A DNA stretch of 64,000 nt from Gamsiella multidivaricata (taxonomy: Eukaryota > Mortierellomycota > Mortierellomycetes > Mortierellales > Mortierellaceae), in contig NW_026251731.1 in NCBI RefSeq assembly GCF_025024155.1, forward strand, positions 310,001 to 374,000, in the 5' to 3' direction. Positions 37,840 to 49,802 of this stretch are shown piece after piece. The notes under the pieces are model-generated. The model made no database searches, had not been told where the DNA came from, and worked only from the letters and a program-made list of their open reading frames with translations. Position numbers and translations under genes: made by a program. The stretch's first letter is position 1. Each line of letters opens with the position of its first letter.

Positions 37840-38144
37840 ATGATGACGGTGGCCGACCTTGTAGTCGTGCTCACTTGCCTTGTTCTGTTGGCATTTTTTT
37901 TCCCTTTATTTTCTATGACTTGTAAAGTAGAGAGAGGGGTACGACTACATAATAAAATGCACGCTGCCAACGCTGTTCAAGCTGCCGTAGTCGCGTCTTG
38001 TGTGCGCTCTATTTATACGTGCACAAATCACTATGCATCAAGGAGGTCTGCGTTGATTGATATTGATGCACGCGCAGGGCCCCTTTGCAAGATGACGATT
38101 TCCCGTGGCGCAATCGACCTGAACGACGCTTTCATATTTAAGCG

Positions 38145-38180
<36 letters not shown>

Positions 38181-38298
38181 CAGACAGCTAAACATCTTTT
38201 TTTCTTTGCAGTACTCGCTCTTTCTGCTCTCAACGTCCAACACTCATCTCTGCCTTCGATAAAAAGCGCACGTATATTCCTGGAACCAGATATACTTC
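37840..38298. other. Intergenic region with a T31 tract
   Basis: 459 nt between the SUMO ligase stop and the BMP-protein start. The T run at 38146-38176 lies about 120 nt upstream of the next start codon and may act as a nucleosome-excluding promoter tract. Confidence 0.5.
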
Positions 38299-39693
38299 AT
38301 GCATCCAAGATTCTTTCGCGCGACGGTGCTTCAAGCCGCGTCGCTGTTACTCTTACTCTCTTCAAGCGATCGCAGACGCTCTCTTCTTTCCATGGCCAGC
38401 GTCATGACCTGGGCCTTGCAACCCAACAGTAACGGCATCGTCAACATGGCACTCGTCCTCCAGGGCGGCCCTGATGGTACGAAAGAAGGCACGAAGAACG
38501 CGCTTGCGCTCCAGGGTGCCAAGGAAGCCTGTCAGGCGAACCTGCCGTCGAATATGGGGTACCAGTACAAGAGCTGCAAATTGAACGTGTTGACGCCCTC
38601 CTCCGAGACACAGGGAGCGTATGCGGGGTTGATCCCGTCCAAGGCCGGGGAGAACGATTTCATGATGGCTCTAGGGTATTATCCCTCGAAGGCGATTCAG
38701 TCGGCGGCGGATGCGAATGAGGGAAAGTTGTTTGCGATCGCAGACTTTGAGTTCTTGCCTCCGGTGGGGAACATTGCGAGCGTGATGTATTCGGAGGACC
38801 AGATTGGGTATCTGGCTGGGTTGCTCGCAGGCGAGGTCGGCAAGACGCGTGGGGGCAAGGTTGCGGGTAAGTAAATCGTATATGTCATGAGGGGAAGGCT
38901 AGAGAAGATCAGTGATCTGAAGAAAAAAAATGGAAATGATCGGCCATGGTCTCAACATCGGAGGTATTTCTTTCCTTATTATTCTTTTTATAGTGATTGG
39001 AGGAGTCGACCAGCCAAGTGTCCGGCGCCAGATGAACGGATTCGGTAACGGCGTGAAGATCTCTTGTCCGAACTGCAAAGCCTACGGAGTCTACTCTGGC
39101 ACATTCGAATCGGACGCGAATCTCTCGAGCACGGTCCACCAGATCTTCAAGGACCACGAGGTTTCTGTGGTTTTTAATGCGGCCTCGATCTTTGGGACCA
39201 TGACGCTCAAGAACATGACGACGCAGGAAGGAACGTACGGGATTGGATCCGGGTCAGATGAATGGGTGACGAATTGGGCGTATGGATCCGTCCCGGGGAG
39301 CGAGCACATCCTGACGTCGATCCAGACGGATTATACGGTGATGGTGCGGTCGGTGATGCAGTCGGTCCTGCGGGCGAATCTGACGGGGGGTTCGACAGTG
39401 TTTTATGGAGTGAACCCGGATCCGGCACAGAGCGCGATCAAGTTGGCCCCGGTGCATGAGGCAGGTGGGGTGGTAACTAAGGAGATGTTGGTGAGGATGC
39501 AGGGGTATGTCGCGGATATGGCGAAGGGACAGCTGAAGACGGGAGTCGATCACAAGAGTGGAGAGAATCGGCTGGGAGGATGTAAGTGCAATGTACTTGA
39601 CGCGTTTTTTTTTTTTTTTTTTTTTTTTTTGCGATGCTATGGCTATGTATGAATGTGCACTATGACCAGTGTTGTCCAACCCTGAACGTCTTT

Positions 39694-39726
<33 letters not shown>

Positions 39727-39958
39727 GTGTGCACCAGCACCGACGAGCGTTGAGCTGCTGTCGCTGACGAGCACTTCGAAACCGGACAACGACAACGACT
39801 CGAATAGCACGTCCACTGACGGCTCCCCGACCCGCAAGAGCAGCACCTCATCCTCAACGACCCGAGAACTGACCGGCGACCTGACCATCTGGGCTCGACT
39901 TTTGGTCGTGTTCGTTGCTGTCCAGGTCATCGTCGTTACCCTAATCGGCGACGTCTAA
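38299..39958 (+). CDS. BMP/PnrA-type solute-binding protein with C-terminal membrane anchor
   Basis: The BMP (basic membrane lipoprotein, PnrA-like) domain binds nucleosides in bacterial ABC importers; its role in fungi is unknown. Exons 38299-38866, 38994-39581 and 39738-39958 sum to 458 residues. The N-terminus has a hydrophobic run (LQAASLLLLLSS) that could be a signal peptide. Family segments in order are NMALVLQGGPDGT, EDQIGYLAGLLAGEVGKT, VIGGVDQPSVRRQMNGFGNG, VSVVFNAASIFGT and YGIGSGSDEW, as in PnrA. A Ser/Thr-rich linker follows, then a C-terminal hydrophobic segment (ARLLVVFVAVQVIVVTLI) ending three residues before the stop. This fits either a single membrane helix or a GPI signal. 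No ABC permease or ATPase gene is nearby. The introns and the anchor show the gene is adapted to a eukaryote, though the domain looks bacterial in origin. Confidence 0.88.
39605..39723 (+). repeat. T26 run and (TTG)10 microsatellite in an intron
   Basis: The second intron of the BMP-protein gene contains T26 (39605-39630) and ten TTG units (39694-39723), just before the acceptor. Both are seen directly. Confidence 0.8.
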
Positions 39959-41600
39959 GCAATGCATGGAAGTAATGGATAAACTCTTCCCGAGAACGAA
40001 GAAACAATAATCTTCCCGACAAGAAAAAAAAAATAATCCTGCTTCATCCCTTTTTTCTCTTCAAGAAGATCTCTCGTTACCTTACCCGCTTTTCCCGACG
40101 AATCGGCCAACTTTTTTTTTTCTCTCTTCTGCCGCGCGTTAAAGGACGCAACATGAAATAAATAAAATGTGATATGCACCTTGCTTACTCATGCGTTGTA
40201 AGCCTGCTTTTTGATACGTTGTGTACAAAGCGAAAAAGAGGAGCGGATGCCCTGTCCATGGCTGGACTTATTTCATTAGTCCATCTGTTTGTTGCTTCTG
40301 TTCCTGGATTCGGACTTTGGGGACTGGACCCCATTGGGCACACTAGTCTAGCATGGGTCTAGTATGTGGTAAGCAGCCTTACCATGCATGGACATGTATC
40401 CGTACAGCACGCGTGTGTATCCTCTTTGGTTTTGTGTATCTTTGTATATATGCCCTTTGTGTCCCAGTTCCAAAAGCAGGAGGTTTTATTACCCATTAGC
40501 AAATATCTAGATTGCGCCTTCGGATTGGGATTGGGTTGGAAAAGAAAGAACCAAAAATGTTTAGAGCGACGGCGGGAAGATCGTCTCTCAATAGAAAGCA
40601 GAATGGAGATGGGGGAAGGGAGGGGAGAGGGGGAGGACATGGGTAGGGGAGATGCCTGATGCCGATGTCGATGCCATGTGATGAGGAAACCTCCAGGGTC
40701 ATCTTCTACCACCATCTTTTTAGTTCCGGCCCGGTAAAAGAGGCCACCCACCACCATCTTTCCCACTTCCATTTTTAAATTTATCGATCGACTGGCACCC
40801 AAAAATTCGGCACCAAAAATGGATTGCGCTCAGACCTAGTTTGCCTAGATTGGGCGCCGCCCTCTTTTGATTGTTATCGCCCATTAATCATTTGCGATCG
40901 ATGGACCTGTCCCAAAGCAAAGGGCAAAAAAAAGCAACAGAACGTTCAGGACCTGCTTGTTAAATAAAATAAAGGGGAGATAGGATCCCAAGAATATATA
41001 AAAAAAAAATAGCCTCGAGGTGAATTTTTTTTTTAGTACCTCTTCTCATATCCTCATGGCGTCCATCGTCATGAGCACATCATGCAGAGCACTATTATTA
41101 AATGCATTCCCAAGGACGGAAAGAGGTGTGAGGAGGGGGGGCAGGGGATGGAGCACTGGTTAGGGTGTACCTGACATCTTCCTATTTAAAGATATTACGT
41201 CTGCCACTCCTTTTCCTTTCTGCTTTTATGCTTTCTTCTGTTTCCCCCCAAGAATTGGACCTTGGACAGATTAGCACCCTAGAAAAGAGAGAGAAGCAGA
41301 ATGATCCATAAGGTGGCCTGGGATGTAGTTGGCGATGTCTACGCAGAAAGCGGACGGAGAGAAGGTCCCCCTCGGCCGAGTCAAGGCGAGATGGGTAGAG
41401 ATCGTCGTTGGATGATGTGGAGAGCAAGGACTGGCTGGGTAGGCAACGGTGGCCACAAGCTGTCCAGGAAGGATGTTTTCTTCCGCGGCATAGAAAGGGA
41501 GCACTGTTTTGTTTGTGGTACAGCCTCTGTGTCTTTCCAGGGCAAACAATATGCAAGTCCTGCGATGCCACATGGTGCTTCGTCTGCTGCTGCTGCTGGT

Positions 41601-41630
41601 GTGCAGTGGGGTGCAGTGGGGTGCAGTGGA
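41601..41630 (+). repeat. Three tandem copies of GTGCAGTGGG
   Basis: A 10-bp unit repeated three times (last copy ends GTGGA), directly after four CTG units (about 41586-41599). It lies about 470 nt upstream of the LRR gene start. Confidence 0.75.
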
Positions 41631-41931
41631 TGCGTCTGCCGTGTGTGTAGTCGTCTTGGAGCTGCTCTTAGACTACAGACACCCTCCCCACCCCCCTTTT
41701 TTTTGGTGCGTTTCTCCCTACCCCGTCCCTGTCTCCCACCCTTCCTTCTTCCTCCATCCCCATCTCATCCTCCCTCTTCCCTCTTTTCTTTCTGATGCAT
41801 ACCCCACTCCTCCCCTGATCTCTCCTCCCTGCCCTGTCTTTGTCTTTGGTCGAGTCCCTTTCTCTTTCTCTGTCTGTCTCTTCGTCCTTCTTCGTCCTTA
41901 CTTCCTCCCATTGCACGCCCGCACACTTCAC

Positions 41932-41956
41932 CCATACCATACCATACCATACCATT
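41932..41956 (+). repeat. CCATA pentamer repeat
   Basis: Four CCATA units plus one CCATT, in the pyrimidine-rich promoter about 145 nt upstream of the LRR gene start. Confidence 0.75.
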
Positions 41957-42098
41957 CACTCCCTTGCTGTGCACTACTACTGCCTTCTTCCTCCCCCCTC
42001 TTCCCTCTTCCCTCCCTCCCTCCCTCGTTGCCCAATTGCCCTAGGATCCATCGCTCCCTCCCTATTCACTCGCCCTCTGACTACTCCTCCCTCCGATC

Positions 42099-45047
42099 AT
42101 GGGTGCTGCTGTCTCACGCGACCACGCCAAGCTGCCCTTCGGCTACACTCACGCTAGAAAGGACCACTCCTTCAACACCTCGTCTGTCTCAAGGAAGAGA
42201 CTCGCCCCCAGACTCCTCAGGACATCCGACACCACCTCCGTAACCCCCTTCCCCATCCAGGACGGCAACGTCTCCACGTCTGCTTCTGCTGCCCCAGCAG
42301 CGTCATCGGCTGTTTCTTCGATCCCCGAGACAGACTCGCTTAGTCTCCAACAACAATCTCACACCTACCACGAGACGACCTCACACCACAACTACGGCTA
42401 CAACCACAACAATAACCAGCATAGCCACCACAGCTCCTCTCCTAGCCATGACAGCAGTAACACCACCACCACCACCATCACCACTACCACTAACAATAGC
42501 AGCAGCTTGAACGTGGAGGATGGTTCGACTATCACTAGTCTGTCTTCTGTTCCAGATTCCGGAACAGGGGGAGGATCCACCTCAACCGTCGCTGCCTCCG
42601 TGTCCGTTCCTGAATCAGACTCTGCAGCTGAAACAGCTACGCGAACCTCCGTATCAGCAGCAACAGCACCATCATCACAGCGGATGAAGACAAGGTCCTC
42701 ACAGCAACAGCATAGGACCACAGCAACCACCTCAAACGAGCACACTGGCCAGACTGCATCAGCCCCGGGCTCATCGCTGACGTGCGCAACAAGCACATAC
42801 CATCCACAACACTTGATCAATTCTGACTTGGCCCATGCTACACCCAATATCAACAACGCAAACAACAATGATCAATATGAGCACCAAAAGCGGATACAGA
42901 CGGAGCAGGACAATGACATGGATGTCGTCTCAGCCCTCGGCATCGCTGATCGTCTCTCCCAGACTTCGTACGACTTTTTTGGCAGCAACAGTAACAACAC
43001 TGCAGCTTCGCCCCCTCGTTCGTCCAGTCTCAGCAGCCAATCTGTACAGCTTCGCCCGCATCCACAAATGCTGACAAAGCAGGATGCGGCCACACTGTTT
43101 ATCAGCGGTTCAAGGAACTTGCAGCAACAGGGGGAATATGAAACGCGAATGAGCACTCGATCTGATTTCCGAGGACACCCATCCTACTCCAAGAGAGCGC
43201 TGTCTTATGAACTCAAAGGAAGCGAGAGGGGGCTTCTGCAGCTTCAGGAGGAAGACGAGGACTTCATGGACTTGTGGGACGACAACGCTCTCAGGCTAGA
43301 AGGCGCTGGCGAGGTCGACTCCATCCTCGATGAGGACGTGGAGCACCTCAGTCCGATTCCCTTCTCAGACCTCCCTAGCTTGACCAACATTGGACTGTGT
43401 TCCCACGGGCTTGTGAAGCTGTCTTCGAACATTCGCCTTCTGGCCTCGGCGACTTGTGTACAGATGTAAGCATTGGTCCTTTTATTCTTTATTTTTTTCG
43501 CCCTATTTGATGTGCTTTTTTGTCCTAGACTCTAACATGCCAATCTCTTTATTACATTTTTCACCCTGGTTTCCATGTGCGATAAATTGCCGATCAACTA
43601 ACCTCGTCTCGCACCAATTGAATCGTCTCTCGATAATTCTGTCTTTAACTAATTCCACCAAACCCAATCTAAACGACGCTACTTCGACACTATGACAAAC
43701 AACAGTTGCTGCAATGAACTCAGCAAGATCCCCATGGAGATCGGCTATCTCCATAATCTCGTCCTCCTCGACCTATCCAAGAACAGTCTTACGAGCCTTC
43801 CAGAGACCATCATGTATCTGACAAAGCTCGTGGATCTCAAACTGTCCTTCAACCAGCTCGAGTCCATCCCCGCCGGCATTGGCGGGCTCACTAAACTCGC
43901 AGCACTGTCCCTCGATAACAACCGGCTTGAGTCGATCCCCTCACAAATCGGTCTGATCAAGGGACTGATCAACTTGGATCTGTCCGATAACCCCATCACA
44001 GTGTTGCCAGCTGAAGTCGGAAAGCTGCAGTTCTTGAGACGGTTGAAGCTGGATCGGTGCCCGCTTGTTGAATCGTTCTCACACTCGCCACTGCATTCGC
44101 CACCAACACTCCTGGAGCTGGCAGCCAGGGTCATTGTCCGGCATGATGTCCCAGTCCCGCCAATGACGCTGCCACATCTGAAGACGTATCTCAAGAGTGC
44201 GAACACCTGCACGTTCTGTGATGGACCTTACTTTGATGCGTCGGTGAAGCGTGGAAAGATGATCGAAAAGAATGACATGTTCATCCCGCTCGAGTACACG
44301 CTCTGCCAGCCTCATTGGAACACGGAGCTGGAGAGGATCAAATTGTTGTTCTGCAAGCGCCCCATCACCTCGCCACCTGCCAATGCGTCCTCGGTACCCC
44401 AGGGAACTATTGGACACATCAATGTGGCGAAAAGGCAGTCTCAGAGACCCGCTTTAACAGCAAGGTCGACATCAGGATCGACCAACTCGACTTTGGGATC
44501 AACATTTGATTTAGAATCTTCTTCTGCTGCTTCGACTGCTGCCGGCGCTGCATCGGGCACCAGTCGTCCTCGGAACCGAAAATATGCGTCCGAAGGCGAC
44601 CGATCGCTGTCGTTTGTAGGAAACCGGCTATCGATGCTGTTGGGACCCAGGGGTGGCGACAAGCGTGAGAGACCCACATCGACATACCGCACCGCTTCCA
44701 TGCCAGTCGTCGCCACCTCTGCGAATGCTGGATCAACAAGCGCGACGGCAGGATCTTCGCGATTGGCGTCTTTGTCTTCGTCTTCGTCTTCGTCAGGAGT
44801 GGGCACACCCCGAATTCAGACGAACGGTGCTGCGATCGTCCAGGAGGGAAATGGCGAGCAGCCTATTCGACCTAGGGTACGACGTTCAGTGACGAGTGGC
44901 ATCCTGGCGAGGGCGGCGTTCAAACTGAGGCGACCGCTGTCGATGGCGTCTGCGTTTGAGACCGCGTCTGTACCAGTGGGTCATCTTGATGACCTGGGTA
45001 CTTCGTCGTCGGCAACTGATGCAGATGCGGCTACAGCCACGAATTAG
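42099..45047 (+). CDS. Leucine-rich-repeat protein with N-myristoylation-type start
   Basis: Unknown function; probably a membrane-tethered scaffold. Exons 42099-43465 and 43706-45047 join in frame (phase 2) to 902 residues. The N-terminus MGAAVSRD fits the N-myristoylation consensus (Gly2, Ser6). Residues about 60-380 are disordered and Ser/Thr/Asn/His-rich. Leucine-rich repeats run from about 425 to 575: CCNELSKIPMEIGYLHNL, KNSLTSLPETIMYLTKL, FNQLESIPAGIGGLTKL, NNRLESIPSQIGLIKGL, DNPITVLPAEVGKLQFL. A Cys-containing module follows (CTFCDGPYF, then C-QPHW and LLFCKRP), which might bind metal. The tail is Ser-rich with basic patches. The intron falls exactly at the start of a repeat (VQI/CCNELS). 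The left-edge gene has the same order of parts. Confidence 0.88.
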
Positions 45048-48000
45048 ATATTCTTTTTTATTTTTTATTTTTTTTTTTTAGATGGCTTTCGACTACATAA
45101 CTGTATACACTTTGCTTGTGCATTTTTATTTTTTTTATTTTTTTATACCCTTCACCACACCCACACACACATGCACACACACACATATTCTCGTACCATT
45201 TCCCTCCCCAAAATTTCATGTGTTTCTTTGCTTTCTTTTTGCAATCGCTTTGTTCTTTAGAGTCTTTCATTTTTATTTAGTTTTTGCTTTGTTTTCAAAA
45301 ATAAAAGAATTGTCCATTGCTTTATGAATACATGTCTTAACACGGAGGAACGATCAACAATACGGCCCTTTTTTTTTTCTAGGGGTTATTCTATTTTATT
45401 TTTAGCAAAGTGATGCATATGTGATACCCTCCAACCCTTGTATAACTACGTCCACCCCCTTACGTCTGTTTCCTCACCACGTCTACCACCACCACTAAAA
45501 AAGATGCTTCCAGTGGCCCAAGGAAAATATTTTACACCCAAAAAGTTGGGTCCTTGGATATCAAAAGAAAAAACAGGAGCCTGAGAAATTCTTATAATGG
45601 GAGATACCGAAATATGAAGGACAATGGAAGAACCAACGCGATAAACCGCCACGCGGGGGGCGGACAAAATAATAATAATAATAGTAAACTGCCTTTTGCT
45701 CATGATATTTTTTCTAATTGGAATCCACAATCGACGTCCTCTTTTTTTACTTCTTATAAACGACTAAGGGGGGGCATGCGTAACAAGCCGTAACTTAAGC
45801 TGGTATATACATAATCGCAAATTCAGGAGCGCGAATTCATCGGCCTTGCGAGATGCAAGATCTCGTCAGGCGAATGGTTCTCGAATAGAAAAGACGATAT
45901 CCATGGGATGAAATGCGTTTTGAGATAACCCTACTCGGGTGATTCGTGATATGCACTTTTGAATGATGGTCATGATCTCCAGCGGTACCCTGTTTTATCA
46001 ATCATCCTTTCTTGCACCATAGGTTTATTCCCCTCTACTGCGTGTAAACTTGGCGTTCGGATGATCCTGTTCGTAAGATAGACCCTTGCTCGCGAATACT
46101 AATCGATCAATGTTTGGCTCGGGACCTCTTTGAAGGCGGTTAAAGGGTCGTTAAAGGAAACCCCCTATACCGTTCTCGGAGGTCCTCATTGAAAACATAT
46201 CACCGACCGAGCGACTTTTGGGTAGAAATATACTCTCAAAGAAAAAAAGACATTGGCAAAACACTCCTGTGTCTGCTTGGGGCTTTTTTTTTTGCGGAGC
46301 AAACTATCTAGCCGCTACCTCTGTAATCTTTCGTGACTCCACGAGGGGTATACTGTGCGACAGGACGGTGGGCATCCGCATTTCAATTCAGTCTCCTTCC
46401 AAAGGGGGGGGTTTGCTATGTCCTGAGCTCCTCCTCCAAATACAAAAACCATGATATCTGTCCAGGGGGATTGTAAGATGGCTGCTCCGGAGACGATTCA
46501 ATGACGGGTGGTTTGAGGAGAAAAAAAAAATTCCTTGGAGATCATATCCTTAGCTTTCTAAGAAAACAAAATATGACAGGTTTAATGTCTGCGGGACGCT
46601 TAGCGTAATGAACTTCTTTCGTTTGGGCATATTTCTAGTAGTAACATTATTGCGAGCAGTTATTGATAAGATGAGGAAGACTCTTATTGCCAATATGTCA
46701 TATTCTTCTTTCCGCGCATCGCGGGTAACAAGTTTATCTCGACCTTGCAAATGCGTTTATCTTGCTTTCAGAATTTTTACTCCGCTTGCTTTTGTATGTT
46801 GTCATTTTGTCGCCTCAGGTATCCAAATGTAGACACCAGATTTATTCCGCCTCCTTCCGCTGCTTTCATCGGGTCGAGAGGGGGAGGAAAGGGAGTTGTA
46901 GAAGGTCTGCCATCCATCTGATCAGAGAGCATCCCCAAAAAGGAGCGAAGGCTCCGAAGTACAAGAGGAAGGTACGACGGAGCTCATGGATGAGGACTCT
47001 TTAAATTTGTTCGCCTCCAAGTCCGATGCTCTGTATCCATCCACCATGGCGAGACTCTATTGAATTTTTTCGATGGAGGAAGCAAGCAGTGGTTTTTCTG
47101 AGCAGATCCTAATGCCTAGCGAAATTTCAGTATAATAAATTATGAGAAGCTGCCAAAAAGAAAGAGACATACGCGCGTTATTCGAATGATCCCTTATAAA
47201 AAATAAAAAATGAAGTCCTCAGGCCGAAGAGAAAGCGTCTCTTCAGCCATTTGAACGTGCTAGAAACCGTCATACTTCTGTAAAAAAAGGAAGAGGCATC
47301 CCACGATGTGATAACAAAGGTAGCAGTTACCATGTACAAGCGCTAAGTGGACAAGAAATGCTCCAGATATCCTCCCGTAGAGCTTTTGGTCATTAGGGTC
47401 ATTAGGGTCATTAGGGCGTGGCATGGACCTCACTTCCCAAGATATTTTGCACGATCGAGTAGTAGCTGTTGTCGCGACTTCGAGGGCGACTGCCATTCCA
47501 TGCATAGGGATTGTCATCTGTTACTGTGAATGGCTGTGAGTTAGCAAAATCGGAGGATAGAATCATGGCTTACGATGCAAAGTTAAAGACAATAAGCAAT
47601 ACGACCAGGAATTACCCCTTCATTTTCCTCTTGCTCTGTCAAGTTCAACCTACACGATGACGAATAGTACCAAAGAAAAAGGGCGACGAGCAGCGTCCGG
47701 CACGACTGCATTGCAGATGCTATTAGACAACAGAATCCCCTGTGTGCTGTGCTCGGCACTTGATCTTGAAACTGAAAAATGTTTGTTTTCGCGTCAACAA
47801 CACGAGAATCATCGTTCAGGGCTACAAATACGATGCTAGGCTGTGTTATTTATCTCTAACAATGATGGCAATACAACACGCACGATATCATTAACAACAT
47901 GGGTTACAACTGCTACGGTGGTGGCAATTAGATTGTATATGCGTTTCGTTGCCTCGGTACCTCCATGTATTGAAATGTTATTTCTTTGGAAGGAAGTTTT

Positions 48001-48098
48001 TCAAAACAGTTTATTCAATGACAAATGCTTTTTAATTTTTTTGCGAAAAATACACTTCCAAATAATATTTCGGCTACTACAATTCGACGGCAAACCGT
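45048..48098. other. 3-kb gene-poor region
   Basis: Between the LRR gene and the 3' end of eIF5A. The first 350 nt are T-rich 3' flank. From 45800 to 48090 I find no open frame with a domain, no splice-consistent gene, no RNA gene and no transposon terminal repeats. A 9-bp tandem repeat at 47388-47414 is the only clear structure. Confidence 0.45.
47388..47414 (+). repeat. Three copies of GGTCATTAG
   Basis: A perfect 9-bp unit repeated three times. The unit overlaps TTAGGG in register (TTAGGGTCA), but the spacing is not telomeric. It could have arisen by slippage. Confidence 0.7.
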
Positions 48099-48703
48099 TT
48101 AATCGGTCTTGGGGGCCTCCTTGTAGGTGATGGCGGCCTCCTCACCCATGGCGGCGATGACGGTGACAAGGAGCTAGGGGAGGAGAAAAAAAGAAAAAGA
48201 AAGATTGAAATGTGATTAGTACTCAATGGCATGACTCATAAATGTTATCAAACTCTCACAATAAAGTACGAGAAAAAAGAACTTACATCCTTGCCATCCT
48301 CAAAGTCAGCCTCCATCTTCTGACCGAGCTCGCCCTCGGGAACACGGACATCATCCTTCTGGTTGGAGTCGGCATCGAGCAAGTTCAAGAAACCTTCATC
48401 GATGTTGACGAGAGTGTACTCAACACGCTTGATGTTGGGGACATCCATATTGTGGGTCGAGGGGGAGAGATCCTCGAGCTTCTTGCCAGTGAAGATATCG
48501 ATGGCAACCAAGTGGACCTTGGCGTGACCGTGCTTGCCAGTCTTGGAGGTCGACATATCGACGATCTTGCAGGGACGGCCCTTGATGACAACGTGTCCGT
48601 TCTTGCGAAGAGCAGAGCACTGCATGGGGTAGGTCAGGGAAGCACCCGAGGAGGTACCCTCGAACTGGACATTGTGCTGCTCGTCGTCGTGGTTATCGGC
48701 CAT
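48099..48703 (-). CDS. Translation factor eIF5A (hypusine-containing)
   Basis: Promotes peptide-bond formation at difficult motifs such as polyproline, and termination. Exons 48703-48287 and 48173-48099 give 163 residues, the usual size. The hypusination loop [16 protein letters not shown] is intact, with Lys57 the residue modified by deoxyhypusine synthase. [21 protein letters not shown] is also typical. The second exon encodes the last strand and helix, ending APKTD. Codons are highly biased, as expected for an abundant protein. It is transcribed divergently from the AP-3 beta gene, with 1.1 kb between the start codons. Confidence 0.97.
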
Positions 48704-49802
48704 TTTTGATCTACTGGATAACCATTGTCATTATGTGGAAAGACAGAAAATATTAGTCGTGTGTCTTTTTCTTTGAAGAGAAAAAAACCCCTTTGGTCGG
48801 CTCCGAGAAAAAAGTGAATTGATAAAGTGTCGATATGAAGCAATTGACGGATCATGCTTCAACGCCCCTCATATTCTTTCTAGTCTCCTTTTCATTCCCT
48901 CTTTGAGGCTGTGACGCCTATAGAATATGCTGTGGCACGCACCACGTATGCAAGGACTTCCTCCCGAAATCAATGAAAGGATGGGCTGACGAGACGAACA
49001 TGACCAGTCGCCCGTGTCGAGATTAGTCGACAGACGTGGAAGGAGTTGTTTCTTGTTCAGACAACGATAAAACAAAGACCTTCCCAACCATGAAAACAGA
49101 GATCAGATTTTTTTCCCCTCTCGTCCGAAAGTCATCTGGAGTTTTTGTCCGTGTGTCGCCAGGTGGGGTTGGTAGTCTACGTATTCCACATACGAATAGC
49201 ACTTTTGTTGAAGAGGAAAGGGAAAAAGAAAGAGGAAGAGGAGGAAGCAAGAGGAGGAATGAAAGGGAATGACAACAAAATGGAAAAGAAATCGACAATC
49301 AGAAAGCGGGTTAGTATGGCGACGGGGTGGGGGTGCGAGTTATTACCTTGGAAAGTTGGTGAGAAGAAAAGGAAAGAAGACAAGCACAATTGCAGTGGGT
49401 GGTCTTATTTTATCTTCTGCACCCCAACCCTTGGTCTCTCCTCAGTCTGCAGGAGGGAGTGCGGAAAATCAAAACAAACAAAAAAATTTGTGTACGATTC
49501 TATTAAGGGGCCAATAACTCACGTGAGACTTACACGTATTTACGTCCATAGAAACCAGCCCAACGGCAGCTGAGCTGCATACGTGAAACCAGGCCCTTTC
49601 AGCTCATCTCGCCCTCTCCCCCCCGCATACACCCCTTTCCTTTTGTCTGCATCGTCGCCCGAGGGTCCCCAGGAACAGGAAACACTCTGTATTATTCACC
49701 CGACTTCATTCTCTCCCCTTCATCGCCCTTCGCCTGAAGTGACCACGTCCATTACCCTCCAACTCATTCCCCTCACAGACCAGGACGACTACATAAGCAA
49801 CA
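48704..49802. promoter_or_regulatory. Divergent promoter region between eIF5A and AP-3 beta
   Basis: 1.1 kb between two start codons facing away from each other. Open frames inside are short and unsupported. A 5' UTR intron of eIF5A could be hidden here, but I cannot place it with confidence. Confidence 0.4.

Larger units (their letters stand above)
39959..42098. other. 2.1-kb intergenic region, promoter of the second LRR gene
   Basis: No gene is seen. The last 400 nt (41680-42090) are strongly CT-rich, as in highly active fungal promoters, and include CCATA pentamers. Open frames on either strand mirror this composition. Confidence 0.5.

Noticed and set aside
47388..47414. TTAGGG-containing triplicate as a telomere-like repeat
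   Set aside because: The unit is 9 bp (GGTCATTAG), only three copies, internal to a gene-bearing region; simple slippage explains it.
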